DNA of 64,000 bases from Rosettibacter sp964572725 (GTDB lineage: Bacteria; Bacteroidota; Ignavibacteria; Ignavibacteriales; Melioribacteraceae): the NCBI GenBank assembly GCA_964572725.1, contig CAZNFW010000005.1, positions 38,434 to 102,433 of the forward strand. Reading direction: 5' to 3'. Shown in pieces: positions 15,057 through 24,137 of the stretch (within the stretch, counting starts at the first letter, position 1; every line of letters begins with the position of its first letter). The translations under genes were made by a program, and so were the position numbers. The notes below the pieces were generated by a model. That model was given only the letters and a program-made list of their open reading frames with translations, made no database searches and was not told where the DNA came from.

Positions 15057-16508
15057 ATGAGTAAAGCAGATATTGGATTAATAGGACTTGCGGTAATGGG
15101 CGAAAATCTTGTATTAAATATGGAAAGTCATGGATTTACAGTTGCTGTTTATAACAGAACAGTAGAAAAAGTAGATAATTTTATTAACGGCAGAGCAAAA
15201 GGTAAAAATATAATTGGAACACATTCAATTGAAGAACTTGTGGCAAACCTTAAAAAGCCAAGAAAAGTAATGTTGATGGTTAAAGCTGGAAAACCAGTTG
15301 ATGATTTTATTGAGTTATTAATTCCACATTTAGAACCAGGTGATATTATCATAGATGGTGGTAATTCACATTTTCCAGATACTATAAGAAGAACAAAATA
15401 CGTTGAAGAAAAAGGATTACTTTATATTGGCACTGGAGTATCTGGAGGCGAAGAAGGTGCTTTGCGTGGTCCATCAATAATGCCGGGCGGTTCGCCAAAA
15501 GCTTGGGAACATGTAAAACCAATTTTTCAAGCAATTGCTGCTAAAGTTGCTGATGGAACTCCTTGTTGTGATTGGGTCGGTGAAAATGGCGCAGGCCATT
15601 TTGTTAAAATGGTTCACAATGGAATTGAATATGGTGATATGCAGTTGATTTGTGAAACTTATCAAATAATGAAAGACTTGCTTGGTTTGAGTTACGATGA
15701 AATGCACAATATTTTCAAAGAATGGAATGAAGGTGAACTTGAAAGTTATTTAATAGAAATAACAAGAGACATTTTAGCATTTAAAGATGAAGATGGGCAG
15801 CCGCTCGTTGAAAAAATTCTTGATACTGCTGGACAGAAAGGAACTGGAAAGTGGACAGTTATTGCTTCTCTCGATACAGGAATTCCTCTTACACTAATTG
15901 GTGAAGCTGTTTATGCTCGTGCTCTTTCAGCTTTAAAAGAAGAAAGAGTGGAAGCTTCAAAAATTATTTCCGGACCAAAACCAAAATTTGATGGTGATAA
16001 AAAACAATTCATTGAAGATTTACGAAAAGCACTTTACGCTTCTAAAATTATTTCTTATGCTCAAGGTTTTATGCTTATGCGCGAAGCTGCAAAAGAATAT
16101 GGATGGAATTTGAATTATGGTGGAATCGCTTTAATGTGGAGAGGTGGATGCATTATTCGTTCAGCATTCCTTGGCAAAATAAAGGAAGCATTTGATAAAA
16201 ATCCAAATCTATCTAATCTAATTCTTGACCCGTTCTTTAAAGAAAAAGTTGAATCTTCTCAGGAATCATGGAGAAGAGTTGTATCAACAGCTATATCAAA
16301 TGGCATCTGGATTCCAGCTTTATCAACTGCATTGAATTTCTTTGATGGATATCGAAATGGTAGATTACCTGCTAATTTATTACAGGCTCAAAGAGATTAT
16401 TTTGGAGCTCATACTTACGAAAGAGTAGACAGACCAAGAGGAGAATTTTTCCACACAAATTGGACTGGACGAGGTGGAACTACATCATCGACAACATATA
16501 ATGTATAA
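15057..16508 (+). CDS. gnd: 6-phosphogluconate dehydrogenase, decarboxylating
   Basis: 483 aa, full length. It oxidises and decarboxylates 6-phosphogluconate to ribulose 5-phosphate. N-terminal GLIGLAVMGENLVLN is the Rossmann motif, and Asn33-Arg34-Thr35 (VYNRT) follows strand two and suggests NADP preference as in E. coli Gnd. IDGGNSHFPDT, GVSGGEEGALRGPSIMPGG and FVKMVHNGIEYGDMQ (catalytic Lys and Glu) are all intact. The ATG at 15057 has AAGGAG upstream; the frame stays open 38 codons further back into larA but homology starts here. Its presence in a uronate operon is unusual and, with tkt next, points to pentose phosphate use of the carbon. Confidence 0.96.
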   Translation: MSKADIGLIGLAVMGENLVLNMESHGFTVAVYNRTVEKVDNFINGRAKGKNIIGTHSIEELVANLKKPRKVMLMVKAGKPVDDFIELLIPHLEPGDIIIDGGNSHFPDTIRRTKYVEEKGLLYIGTGVSGGEEGALRGPSIMPGGSPKAWEHVKPIFQAIAAKVADGTPCCDWVGENGAGHFVKMVHNGIEYGDMQLICETYQIMKDLLGLSYDEMHNIFKEWNEGELESYLIEITRDILAFKDEDGQPLVEKILDTAGQKGTGKWTVIASLDTGIPLTLIGEAVYARALSALKEERVEASKIISGPKPKFDGDKKQFIEDLRKALYASKIISYAQGFMLMREAAKEYGWNLNYGGIALMWRGGCIIRSAFLGKIKEAFDKNPNLSNLILDPFFKEKVESSQESWRRVVSTAISNGIWIPALSTALNFFDGYRNGRLPANLLQAQRDYFGAHTYERVDRPRGEFFHTNWTGRGGTTSSTTYNV

Positions 16509-16556
16509 TTTTTTTAGATTTGTTAAATATATCTTAAAATTTGTGGAGAAGTAAGT

Positions 16557-18548
16557 ATGAGTAATATTGAATTGAAAAAATTAGCTGCAAACACAATTAG
16601 AATAATTTCAGCTGAAGGAGTTCAAAAAGCTAATTCTGGTCATCCCGGTATGCCAATGGGTATGGCAGATGTTGCAATGATTCTCTGGACTGAATTCTTA
16701 AAACACAATCCAGATGATCCAAATTGGTATAATAGAGACCGATTCATTCTATCTGCCGGTCATGGTTCGATGTTAATTTATACGCTTTTACATTTAAGCG
16801 GATACGATGTTACAATTGATGACTTAAAATCATTTCGTCAATGGGGAAGTAGAACTCCAGGACATCCAGAATATGGGCTTTTGCCGGGAATTGAAACTAC
16901 TACAGGTCCACTTGGTCAGGGATTTGGAAATGGAGTAGGAATGGCAATAGCAGCAAAAATGATTGCTGCAAGATTTAATGATGATAATTATAAACTTTTC
17001 GGAAATCATTACATATATGCAATTGTTAGTGACGGCGATTTAATGGAAGGAATTTCTCACGAAGCTGCTTCGATTGCTGGTCACTTAAAATTAGGTAACA
17101 TAATTTATTTCTACGATGACAATCATATAACAATTGAAGGAAATACAGATTTAACATTTTCGGAAGATATACAAAAAAGATTCGAAGCTTATGGATGGCA
17201 AGTTTTAAGAGCAGATGCATATAATCACGATGAAATTCGTAAAGCAATTATTGAAGCTCAAAATGAAAAAGAAAAACCTTCAATAATTATAACACGTTCT
17301 CATATTGGTTATGGCAGCCCAAATAAAGTTGATACTCATGAAGTTCATGGTGCCCCTCTTGGAGCAGATGAATTAATAGAAACTAAAAAGAATCTATTTT
17401 GGCCATTAGATAAAGAATTTTATGTGCCTGAAGAAGTAAAAAAACTTTTTGAAGATAGAAAGAAAGAGTTGATAGAAGTTTATAATCAATGGCAAAATGA
17501 TTTTAATGATTGGAAAAATAAAAATCCTCAAAAAGCTGATTTATTAGAAAAATATCTTAACAATTGGTTGCCTGCAAATCTTGAAGAAGAATTATTAAAT
17601 GCAGTTCCAAAAGAACCAAATGCTACTCGTTCTCTTTCGAGTAAAGTAATTCAAAAAATTGCTCAACTGGTTCCAAACTTTGTTGGCGGTTCTGCAGATT
17701 TGGCTCCTTCAACCAATACTTATATGAATAATTTTGCATCAATCGCACCGAATAAATTTGAAGGAAGAAATTTTCATTTTGGAATTCGTGAACATGCAAT
17801 GGGAGCTATAATTAACGGCATTGCCCTTTATGGCGGATTTAGACCTTTTGGTGCAACTTTCTTTGTATTTTCTGATTACATGCGTCCTACTATTCGTCTT
17901 GCTGCATTAATGGAAATTCCTGTTATATACGTTTTTACTCATGATTCAATTTTTGTAGGTGAAGATGGTCCAACTCATCAACCCATTGAACATCTCGCTG
18001 TGCTAAGAGCTATACCAAATGTTACTGTAATTCGTCCAGCAGATGGAATTGAAACTGCAATGGCTTGGGCATATGCATTAAGACACAAAGATGGTCCGGT
18101 TGCATTAATTTTAACACGACAAAAAATTGAAGCTTTCGAAAGAGATTCTGATTTTAAACCTGAAGATGTTCACAAAGGTGCTTACATTGTTTCTAAAGAA
18201 AATGGCAAACTCGATTTGGTTATTGCTGCAAGTGGTTCAGAAGTACCAGTTGCTTATGAAGCTAAAAAATTGCTTTCGAATGAACTTTCAATTAGAGTAG
18301 TTTCAATTCCTTCAAAAGAAATTTTTGAAAAACAATCAGATGAATATAAAAAATCATTATTCCCCGATAATGTTCCGGTTGTAATTATTGAAGCTGCAAG
18401 AATGCAGGGTTGGGGAGATTTGTTCAGACAAAAACTTTTAAGAATAGGAATGGAACGCTTTGGTGCTTCGGGTCCATATAAAGTATTAGCAGAAAAATTT
18501 GGATTTACTGGAAAACAGGTAGCAGAAAAAATTAAAAATTGGATATAA
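16557..18548 (+). CDS. tkt: Transketolase
   Basis: 663-aa thiamine diphosphate enzyme moving two-carbon units between pentose, hexose and triose phosphates. Motifs in order: SGHPGMPMGMAD, GPLGQGFGNGVGMA, the ThDP motif SDGDLMEGISHEA with YDDNHITIEG, GGSADLAPSTNT, FGIREHAMGAI with the catalytic Glu, and EDGPTHQPIEHLAVLR. Full length. A GGAGAAG site precedes the ATG. It lies 48 bases after gnd in the same operon and would recycle the ribulose 5-phosphate made by Gnd after isomerisation. Another transketolase may exist elsewhere in the genome; this copy appears pathway-dedicated. Confidence 0.96.
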   Translation: MSNIELKKLAANTIRIISAEGVQKANSGHPGMPMGMADVAMILWTEFLKHNPDDPNWYNRDRFILSAGHGSMLIYTLLHLSGYDVTIDDLKSFRQWGSRTPGHPEYGLLPGIETTTGPLGQGFGNGVGMAIAAKMIAARFNDDNYKLFGNHYIYAIVSDGDLMEGISHEAASIAGHLKLGNIIYFYDDNHITIEGNTDLTFSEDIQKRFEAYGWQVLRADAYNHDEIRKAIIEAQNEKEKPSIIITRSHIGYGSPNKVDTHEVHGAPLGADELIETKKNLFWPLDKEFYVPEEVKKLFEDRKKELIEVYNQWQNDFNDWKNKNPQKADLLEKYLNNWLPANLEEELLNAVPKEPNATRSLSSKVIQKIAQLVPNFVGGSADLAPSTNTYMNNFASIAPNKFEGRNFHFGIREHAMGAIINGIALYGGFRPFGATFFVFSDYMRPTIRLAALMEIPVIYVFTHDSIFVGEDGPTHQPIEHLAVLRAIPNVTVIRPADGIETAMAWAYALRHKDGPVALILTRQKIEAFERDSDFKPEDVHKGAYIVSKENGKLDLVIAASGSEVPVAYEAKKLLSNELSIRVVSIPSKEIFEKQSDEYKKSLFPDNVPVVIIEAARMQGWGDLFRQKLLRIGMERFGASGPYKVLAEKFGFTGKQVAEKIKNWI

Positions 18549-18556
18549 AATTTATG

Positions 18557-18636
18557 GAACACAGATGACACAGATTAAGCAGATTATCCAAGATAAAATC
18601 AGTGTAAATCATGTCTTATCAGTGTCATCTGTGTTC
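18557..18636. repeat. Imperfect inverted repeat element ('GAACACAGATGACAC' type)
   Basis: Left arm 18557-18575 starts GAACACAGATGACAC. Right arm 18618-18636 is its reverse complement with one mismatch over 19 bases. The inside holds degenerate repeats of the same theme (CAGATTAAGCAGAT, ATCAGTGTAAATCA). It fills the tkt-kduI spacer. A related half copy lies at 37240-37279. Interspersed repeats of this kind occur in many environmental bacterial genomes; origin and function are unclear. Confidence 0.75.
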
Positions 18637-18664
18637 AATTTAATAATAATTGAGAGGAAAAATT

Positions 18665-19498
18665 ATGGAAGTACGATATTCACCTGATCAGAATGGATTT
18701 AAAAGAATGTCAACTGAGGAACTTCGTAAAACATTTTTGATTGAAAATCTTTTTAAAGAAGACGAAATACCTATGGTATATTCAGATATTGATAGGTCTA
18801 TTACTGGCAGCGCTGTTCCTAAAACTCGTTCTCTTAAATTAACTGCAACTAAAAAAGAAATGGCAGCTGAATATTTCTGTGAAAGGAGAGAGCTCGGAGT
18901 TATAAATATTGGTGATAAAGGTAAAATTATACTTGATGGGAATGAGTATGAAATGAATAACAAAGATGCTCTTTATATTGGCAGAGGGACAAAAGAAATT
19001 GAATTTGTCAGTATTGATTCAAACAAACCCGCAGAATTTTATTTTGTTAGTTATCCTGCACACAAAGAATATCCAACGAAACATATAAAATATGAAGATG
19101 CAATTCATCGTCATCTTGGTTCAGTCGAAACATCAAACAAAAGAACAATTCATCAATATATTATTCCAGAAATTTTGCCAACATGTCAAATAGCAATGGG
19201 ATTAACTGAACTTGAAGATGGCAGTGTATGGAATACAATGCCTGCTCATACACATCAAAGAAGGTCAGAAGTCTACATGTATTTTAATTTGAAACCTGAT
19301 GCTTTTGTAGTTCATTTAATTGGAGAACCAACAGAAACAAGACATTTGATTATAAGAAACAAACAAGCAGTATTATCAACAAGCTGGTCATTGCATTCTG
19401 GATGTGGTACACAAAGCTATTCGTTTATTTGGGCAATGGGTGGTGAAAATCAGGTATTTGATGATATGGATTGGATTCCAATGGAAGAATTAAAATAA
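18665..19498 (+). CDS. kduI: 5-keto-4-deoxyuronate isomerase
   Basis: 277 aa. It isomerises 5-keto-4-deoxyuronate (DKI), formed from unsaturated uronates released by pectate lyases and GH105 enzymes, to 2,5-diketo-3-deoxygluconate (DKII), the KduD substrate. Cupin fold with the zinc site in MPAHTHQRRSEVYMYF (His, His, Glu) and a later His in LHSGCGTQSYSFIW. Length equals E. coli KduI. ATG at 18665 follows a GAGAGG site. It is separated from tkt by the inverted-repeat element but is probably still within the operon. Confidence 0.96.
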   Translation: MEVRYSPDQNGFKRMSTEELRKTFLIENLFKEDEIPMVYSDIDRSITGSAVPKTRSLKLTATKKEMAAEYFCERRELGVINIGDKGKIILDGNEYEMNNKDALYIGRGTKEIEFVSIDSNKPAEFYFVSYPAHKEYPTKHIKYEDAIHRHLGSVETSNKRTIHQYIIPEILPTCQIAMGLTELEDGSVWNTMPAHTHQRRSEVYMYFNLKPDAFVVHLIGEPTETRHLIIRNKQAVLSTSWSLHSGCGTQSYSFIWAMGGENQVFDDMDWIPMEELK

Positions 19499-19513
19499 AA
19501 AGGAGGCATAAAA

Positions 19514-20275
19514 ATGATATTAGATTTATTTAGACTTGACGGTAAAACAGCAATTGTTACTGGTTCAAATCAAGGTATTGGTCAAAAATATGCTCAGGCT
19601 CTTGCCGAAGCAGGTGCAGATATAATTGGGGTTTCTTATGTTGATGATTTTGCAGAAACAGAAAAATTAGTAACTGCTGCTGGAAGAAAATTTAAGTATT
19701 ATGTAGCAGATTTTTCGAAAAGAGAGTCAACTTATGAATTTATAAATCAGGTTAAAAAAGATTTTCCTCGCATAGATATTTTAGTCAATAATGCAGGAAC
19801 AATTATGCGCAAACCAATTGCAGAACATCCAGATGATTGGTGGGATAGAGTAATTGAAATTAATCTTACTGCACAATTTATATTAACGAGAGAATTTGGA
19901 AAAGATATGGTTGCCCGTGGTTATGGTAAAATTGTTTTCATCGCATCATTATTGTCATTTCAAGGCGGGATACTTGTGCCGGGGTATGCAGCTTCTAAAG
20001 GCGGAGTAAAACAACTCACAATGGCATTTGCAAATGAATGGGCTTCGAAGGGAGTTAATGTAAATGCAATTGCACCGGGTTATATTGCAACTGAAAATAC
20101 CCGTCCATTAAGAGAAGACCCGGTAAGAAATAAAGCAATACTTGATAGAATTCCTGCAGGCAGATGGGGAACGCCAGATGATTTAATGGGAGCTATGGTA
20201 TTTCTCTGTTCTGATGCATCAAATTATGTTAATGGAACTGTGTTGACTGTTGATGGCGGCTGGATGGGAAGATAA
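19514..20275 (+). CDS. kduD: 2-dehydro-3-deoxy-D-gluconate 5-dehydrogenase
   Basis: 253-aa SDR oxidoreductase that reduces DKII to 2-keto-3-deoxygluconate (KDG), the substrate of the kinase at 12644. Complete SDR features: TGSNQGIGQKYA for the nucleotide, LVNNAGTIMRKP, catalytic Ser in ASLLSFQGG, YAASKGGVKQL with Tyr and Lys, and NAIAPGYIATENTRPL. An AGGAGG site precedes the ATG and only 15 bases separate it from kduI. It is the last gene of the catabolic operon. Confidence 0.95.
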   Translation: MILDLFRLDGKTAIVTGSNQGIGQKYAQALAEAGADIIGVSYVDDFAETEKLVTAAGRKFKYYVADFSKRESTYEFINQVKKDFPRIDILVNNAGTIMRKPIAEHPDDWWDRVIEINLTAQFILTREFGKDMVARGYGKIVFIASLLSFQGGILVPGYAASKGGVKQLTMAFANEWASKGVNVNAIAPGYIATENTRPLREDPVRNKAILDRIPAGRWGTPDDLMGAMVFLCSDASNYVNGTVLTVDGGWMGR

Positions 20276-20690
20276 GAAATTTTTTTTGTCAATTTATGTT
20301 AGCGTTTAAGTAAAGCATAAAATAGAATAGGTGCAAGAGAAAAAGATTAAGAGCAAGAATAAGAAAAAAAAGCTAAAGAAAAAATTTCAAAAAATCTTAA
20401 CAGTTGCTCATGCTTTAAGCTCTTTGAAAAATATTGCATTGTCATAAATCTATGGTGGACTCATTGTAATGACGGAAAAGGATTATAAAAGTCATACTGA
20501 ACGAAGCGAAGAATCTATTTGAAATATGCATAACTTTTAGATTCTTCGTCCGCCAAGGCGGACTCAGAATGACGTTAAGAGAATTTATTAGTCATTATTA
20601 GTGAAGAATGACACTTATTGAAAAAGCAAGAGAAAAAAGATTATAAGTAAGAGAAAGAAACAAAAAAAATAATCTTAAATAGGAAAATTT
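20276..20690. other. Repeat-rich intergenic region between the catabolic operon and the extracellular pectinase genes
   Basis: 415 bases without a gene. It holds a pair of purine-rich direct repeats (20333-20378 and 20626-20670, both starting GCAAGAGAAAAA) that flank a MITE-like palindromic element (20491-20573) and a smaller GTCATT...AATGAC remnant (20591-20612). The promoter for the pectate lyase gene must lie here, but I could not fix it. Confidence 0.7.
20491..20573. repeat. MITE-like palindromic repeat with an inserted mini-hairpin
   Basis: Left arm 20491-20516 (GTCATACTGA...GAAGAATCT) and right arm 20539-20573 (AGATTCTTCG...TCAGAATGAC) are inverted copies with 22 spacer bases. The right arm carries, at 20549-20563, the small palindrome TCCGCC-AA-GGCGGA where the left arm has ACGAAG. 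Repeats of the GTCATTCTGAACGAAG kind are widespread in Ignavibacteria and relatives. Confidence 0.8.
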
Positions 20691-22355
20691 ATGTTTGTAA
20701 GAAATAATCTTCTCGAAATTTTTCTTGTAATGTTAGTAATAAGTATAAAAACATTTTCACAAACCTTAGCTTTTCCTGGTGCAGAAGGTTATGGAAGATT
20801 TGCAAGCGGCGGCAGAGGCGGTGCAGTCTACGAAGTTACTACTATCGAAGATAATAACTTGCCTGGAAGTTTGAGATATGCTGTTAATCAAAAAGGTCCA
20901 AGAACAATCGTCTTTAGAGTTTCTGGAACAATTAGATTAAAATCTTCTTTGACAATTAAAAATGGTGATTTGACAATTGCAGGACAAACAGCTCCAGGTG
21001 ATGGTATTTGTATTGCCGATTATCCAGTAACAATTGATGCAAACAATGTAATTGTAAGATTTTTAAGAATTCGTCTTGGTGATTTATACAAACTTGAAAG
21101 TGATGCTTTTGGCGGAAGGAACAGACAAAATATTATAATTGACCATTGCTCGATTTCGTGGAGTATTGATGAAACAGCAAGTTTTTATGACAATACTAAC
21201 TTTACAATGCAATGGTGCATAATTTCAGAATCTTTATATAATTCTTATCACAGCAAAGGAGCTCATGGTTATGGTGGAATTTGGGGTGGTATGGGTGCAA
21301 CTTTTCATCATAATTTGATTGCTCATCACTCAAGCCGTAATCCAAGATTTAACGGCAGCCGATATCATAAACAACCTGATAAAGAAATTGTAGATTTTGT
21401 CAACAATGTGATATATAACTGGGGTGGAAATAGTGTTTACGGCGGCGAAGAAGGAAATCAAAATGTTAGATTAAATTATTATAAACCCGGTCCTGCAACA
21501 AAATCGAGTGTGATAAAAAGAATTTTAAATCCAACGCAAGACAGCGGGACAAATACAGGATATGGAAAATTTTATGTTGCGGATAATTTTGTATTTGGTT
21601 ATCCTGATGCAACATCAGATAATTGGGGAATTGGAGTGCAGGGAGTTTCAAATACAATTAAGCAGCAAATTAAAGTTGATTCACCTTTCCCAATTGCTGA
21701 TGTTACAACTCAATCACCAGAAGAAGCTTACGAATTAGTAATAAAATATGCAGGCGCAATTTTGCCAAAAAGAGATTCTATTGATTTAAGAATTATCGAA
21801 GAAGTAAAAACAGGTACTGCAAATTTTGGTGGAGCTTGGGGGGCTAAATCAGGTATAATTGATTCTCAAACTCAAATTGGAGGCTGGCCTGAATTAAAAA
21901 CTTATAATGTTCCAGTTGATTCTGACCACGATGGAATGCCAGATGAATGGGAAATTTCTCATGGGTTAAATCCCAATAATCCAGAAGATAGAAACATTGT
22001 TAATTCTGAAGGTTATACAAATCTTGAAGTATACTTAAATAGTTTAGTTGATGTAATTACTGATGTAAAAAAAAATGAAAGTTCATTGCCAATTAATTTT
22101 GAGTTGCAGCAAAATTATCCAAATCCATTTAATCCTGTGACAAATATTGATTTTACAATTCCATCAGATGGGTTTGTGAAATTAGAGGTATATGATTTAT
22201 TGGGAAGAAAAATTTCTACTTTGATAAATGAACACAAAAGTGCAAATCGATACAGTATTGCCTTTAACGGCTCAAACTTAAGTTCAGGTGTTTATATTTA
22301 TTCTCTTTTTTATAATGGAAAAGTATATTCAAAGAAAATGTTATTAATAAAATAA
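20691..22355 (+). CDS. Secreted pectate lyase (PL1-like) with type IX secretion sorting domain
   Basis: 554 aa. Signal peptide residues 1-26. The parallel beta-helix lyase domain spans about 27-400: FPGAEGYGRFASGGRGG, TIAGQTAPGDGI, IIDHCSISWSIDE (Ca-binding region) and HHSSRNPRFNGSRYH with the catalytic Arg region. A DSDHDGMPDEWEISHGL calcium-binding linker near 405-420 follows, then a C-terminal type A sorting domain from about residue 465 (QQNYPNPFNPVTNI ... LSSGVYIYSLFYNGK) ending in KMLLIK. It cleaves homogalacturonan by beta-elimination outside the cell; products feed GH105, KduI and KduD. First gene of the extracellular pectin group. Confidence 0.92.
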   Translation: MFVRNNLLEIFLVMLVISIKTFSQTLAFPGAEGYGRFASGGRGGAVYEVTTIEDNNLPGSLRYAVNQKGPRTIVFRVSGTIRLKSSLTIKNGDLTIAGQTAPGDGICIADYPVTIDANNVIVRFLRIRLGDLYKLESDAFGGRNRQNIIIDHCSISWSIDETASFYDNTNFTMQWCIISESLYNSYHSKGAHGYGGIWGGMGATFHHNLIAHHSSRNPRFNGSRYHKQPDKEIVDFVNNVIYNWGGNSVYGGEEGNQNVRLNYYKPGPATKSSVIKRILNPTQDSGTNTGYGKFYVADNFVFGYPDATSDNWGIGVQGVSNTIKQQIKVDSPFPIADVTTQSPEEAYELVIKYAGAILPKRDSIDLRIIEEVKTGTANFGGAWGAKSGIIDSQTQIGGWPELKTYNVPVDSDHDGMPDEWEISHGLNPNNPEDRNIVNSEGYTNLEVYLNSLVDVITDVKKNESSLPINFELQQNYPNPFNPVTNIDFTIPSDGFVKLEVYDLLGRKISTLINEHKSANRYSIAFNGSNLSSGVYIYSLFYNGKVYSKKMLLIK

Positions 22356-22362
22356 TTTTTTC

Positions 22363-24114
22363 ATGATGAATAAAAAATTAACACTAATATTAATTTTAAT
22401 TTTAATTCTGGGGTTTTTTGTAAATCATCTTTATTGTGATTTCGAGTATTTTAGCGTAAAAAAAATTGATGATATATTATCTAACGAATGTATTAAAGAA
22501 AAACATAAAGCTTCTAAAACAGATATTACTCAAAAAAATAAATTAGAAAAGCTTAGAAAGAGCGGAGCTGTCTGGATTCCAGATAATGGTGATGGTACTT
22601 ACTCAAATCCAATTATTCATGCTGATTATTCAGACCCGGATGTTATTCGCGTTGGTGATGATTATTTTATGACAGCTTCAAGTTTTTCACATTTTCCGGG
22701 ACTTCCAATTCTTCATTCAAAAGATTTAGTTAACTGGAAAATTATTTCTCATGCAGCTATTCAATATCCAATTGAAGAATTTAATAAACCGCAGCATGGC
22801 AATGGAATCTGGGCACCAAGCATCAGATATCACAATGGTGAATTTTACATTTACTATGGCGACCCTGATTATGGAATTTTTATGACAAAATCGAAAAAGC
22901 CAGAAGGTCCGTGGTCCCCATTAAAATTAATTAAGAAAGCAAAAGGATGGATTGATCCATGTCCACTCTGGGATGATGATGGGAATGCATATTTGGTACA
23001 CGCATGGGCTCGCAGCCGTTCTGGAATTAAACACAAATTAACTATTAACAAAATGAGTGTTGATGGTGAAAAAATTCTTGATGAAGGTGTTTTAGTATTT
23101 TGTGATTCATTAAAACATCCAACAATGGAAGGTCCAAAATTTTATAAACGAAATGGATATTATTACATTTTCGCTCCTGCAGGCGGAGTAAAATCAGGAT
23201 GGCAGGTTGTTCTAAGATCAAAAAATATTTATGGACCTTATGAAGATAAAATCGTTCTTGAACAGGGCTCAACAAAAATTAATGGACCTCATCAAGGTGG
23301 ATGGGTAGAAACACAAACAGGCGAATCATGGTTCATTCATTTTCAGGATTGTGATGCTTATGGTAGAATTGTTCATCTTCAACCAATGAAATGGGAAAAT
23401 AATTGGCCCTTAATGGGAATTGATTATGACGGCAACGGAATTGGTGAACCAGTTTTAAGATTTAAAAAGCCTGATGCTGGAAAAGTTTATAATGTTTGTG
23501 TGCCTCAAACAAATGATGAATTTGATTCATTAAAATTAGGATTACAATGGCAATGGCAGTCTAATTTTGATTCTTCATGGATTTCTTTGAGTGCAAGAAA
23601 AAATTATTTGAGATTTTATACACAGAAATTTCCAGATCCTAAAAATAATTTATGGAATGTATCCCAACTTTTAATGCAAAAATTTCCTGCAAGGAAATTT
23701 AATGCTATCACGAAATTAGAATTTCATCCTCAGTCAATTAATGAAAAAGCTGGCTTGGTAATCTTCGGGTTAGACTACTCATATATTTGCATTGAAAAAG
23801 TTGAGAAAGGTTTTCATATTTATCAAGCAGTAAACTTAAATGCAGAGAAAAATAATTCAGAAGAAATTATTGATGTAAAAAGTGTAATACAAAATAAAAT
23901 TTATTTCAAAGTTGAAGTTGATGAAAATGCTAAATGTAAATTTTATTATAGTTTGAACGGAAAAAAATTTTATCAAATCGGGAAAGAATTTATTGCAAAA
24001 CAGGGTAAATGGGTAGGTGCCAAAGTAGGAATATTTTCATTAGCTCTGCAAAATTCTGTTAAATCTGGTTATACAGATTTTGATTGGTTTCGCTTTGAAA
24101 ATAAAAATGATTAA
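22363..24114 (+). CDS. Glycoside hydrolase family 43 with C-terminal beta-sandwich
   Basis: 583 aa. A hydrophobic N-terminus (1-25) is followed by a charged linker. The five-bladed propeller (about 75-370) shows the GH43 acids: base Asp in HADYSDPDVIRVG, the pKa-modulating Asp in WIDPCPLWDDDGNAYL, and the general-acid Glu in PTMEGPKFYKRNG. Residues about 385-580 form the lectin-like beta-sandwich common in beta-xylosidase/arabinofuranosidase-type GH43 proteins (GLVIFGLDYSYICIEK, WVGAKVGIFSLA). Probable role: removal of arabinose, xylose or galactose side chains from pectin. There is no sorting domain, so it is likely periplasmic. Two adjacent ATGs (22363, 22366); the upstream one is used. Confidence 0.9.
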   Translation: MMNKKLTLILILILILGFFVNHLYCDFEYFSVKKIDDILSNECIKEKHKASKTDITQKNKLEKLRKSGAVWIPDNGDGTYSNPIIHADYSDPDVIRVGDDYFMTASSFSHFPGLPILHSKDLVNWKIISHAAIQYPIEEFNKPQHGNGIWAPSIRYHNGEFYIYYGDPDYGIFMTKSKKPEGPWSPLKLIKKAKGWIDPCPLWDDDGNAYLVHAWARSRSGIKHKLTINKMSVDGEKILDEGVLVFCDSLKHPTMEGPKFYKRNGYYYIFAPAGGVKSGWQVVLRSKNIYGPYEDKIVLEQGSTKINGPHQGGWVETQTGESWFIHFQDCDAYGRIVHLQPMKWENNWPLMGIDYDGNGIGEPVLRFKKPDAGKVYNVCVPQTNDEFDSLKLGLQWQWQSNFDSSWISLSARKNYLRFYTQKFPDPKNNLWNVSQLLMQKFPARKFNAITKLEFHPQSINEKAGLVIFGLDYSYICIEKVEKGFHIYQAVNLNAEKNNSEEIIDVKSVIQNKIYFKVEVDENAKCKFYYSLNGKKFYQIGKEFIAKQGKWVGAKVGIFSLALQNSVKSGYTDFDWFRFENKND

Positions 24115-24137
24115 TAAAAAATACGGGGAGTTAATTT

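Noticed and set aside
18557..18636. CRISPR-like repeat unit
   Set aside because: The repeats are inverted and few, with no regular spacers and no cas genes anywhere in the window.
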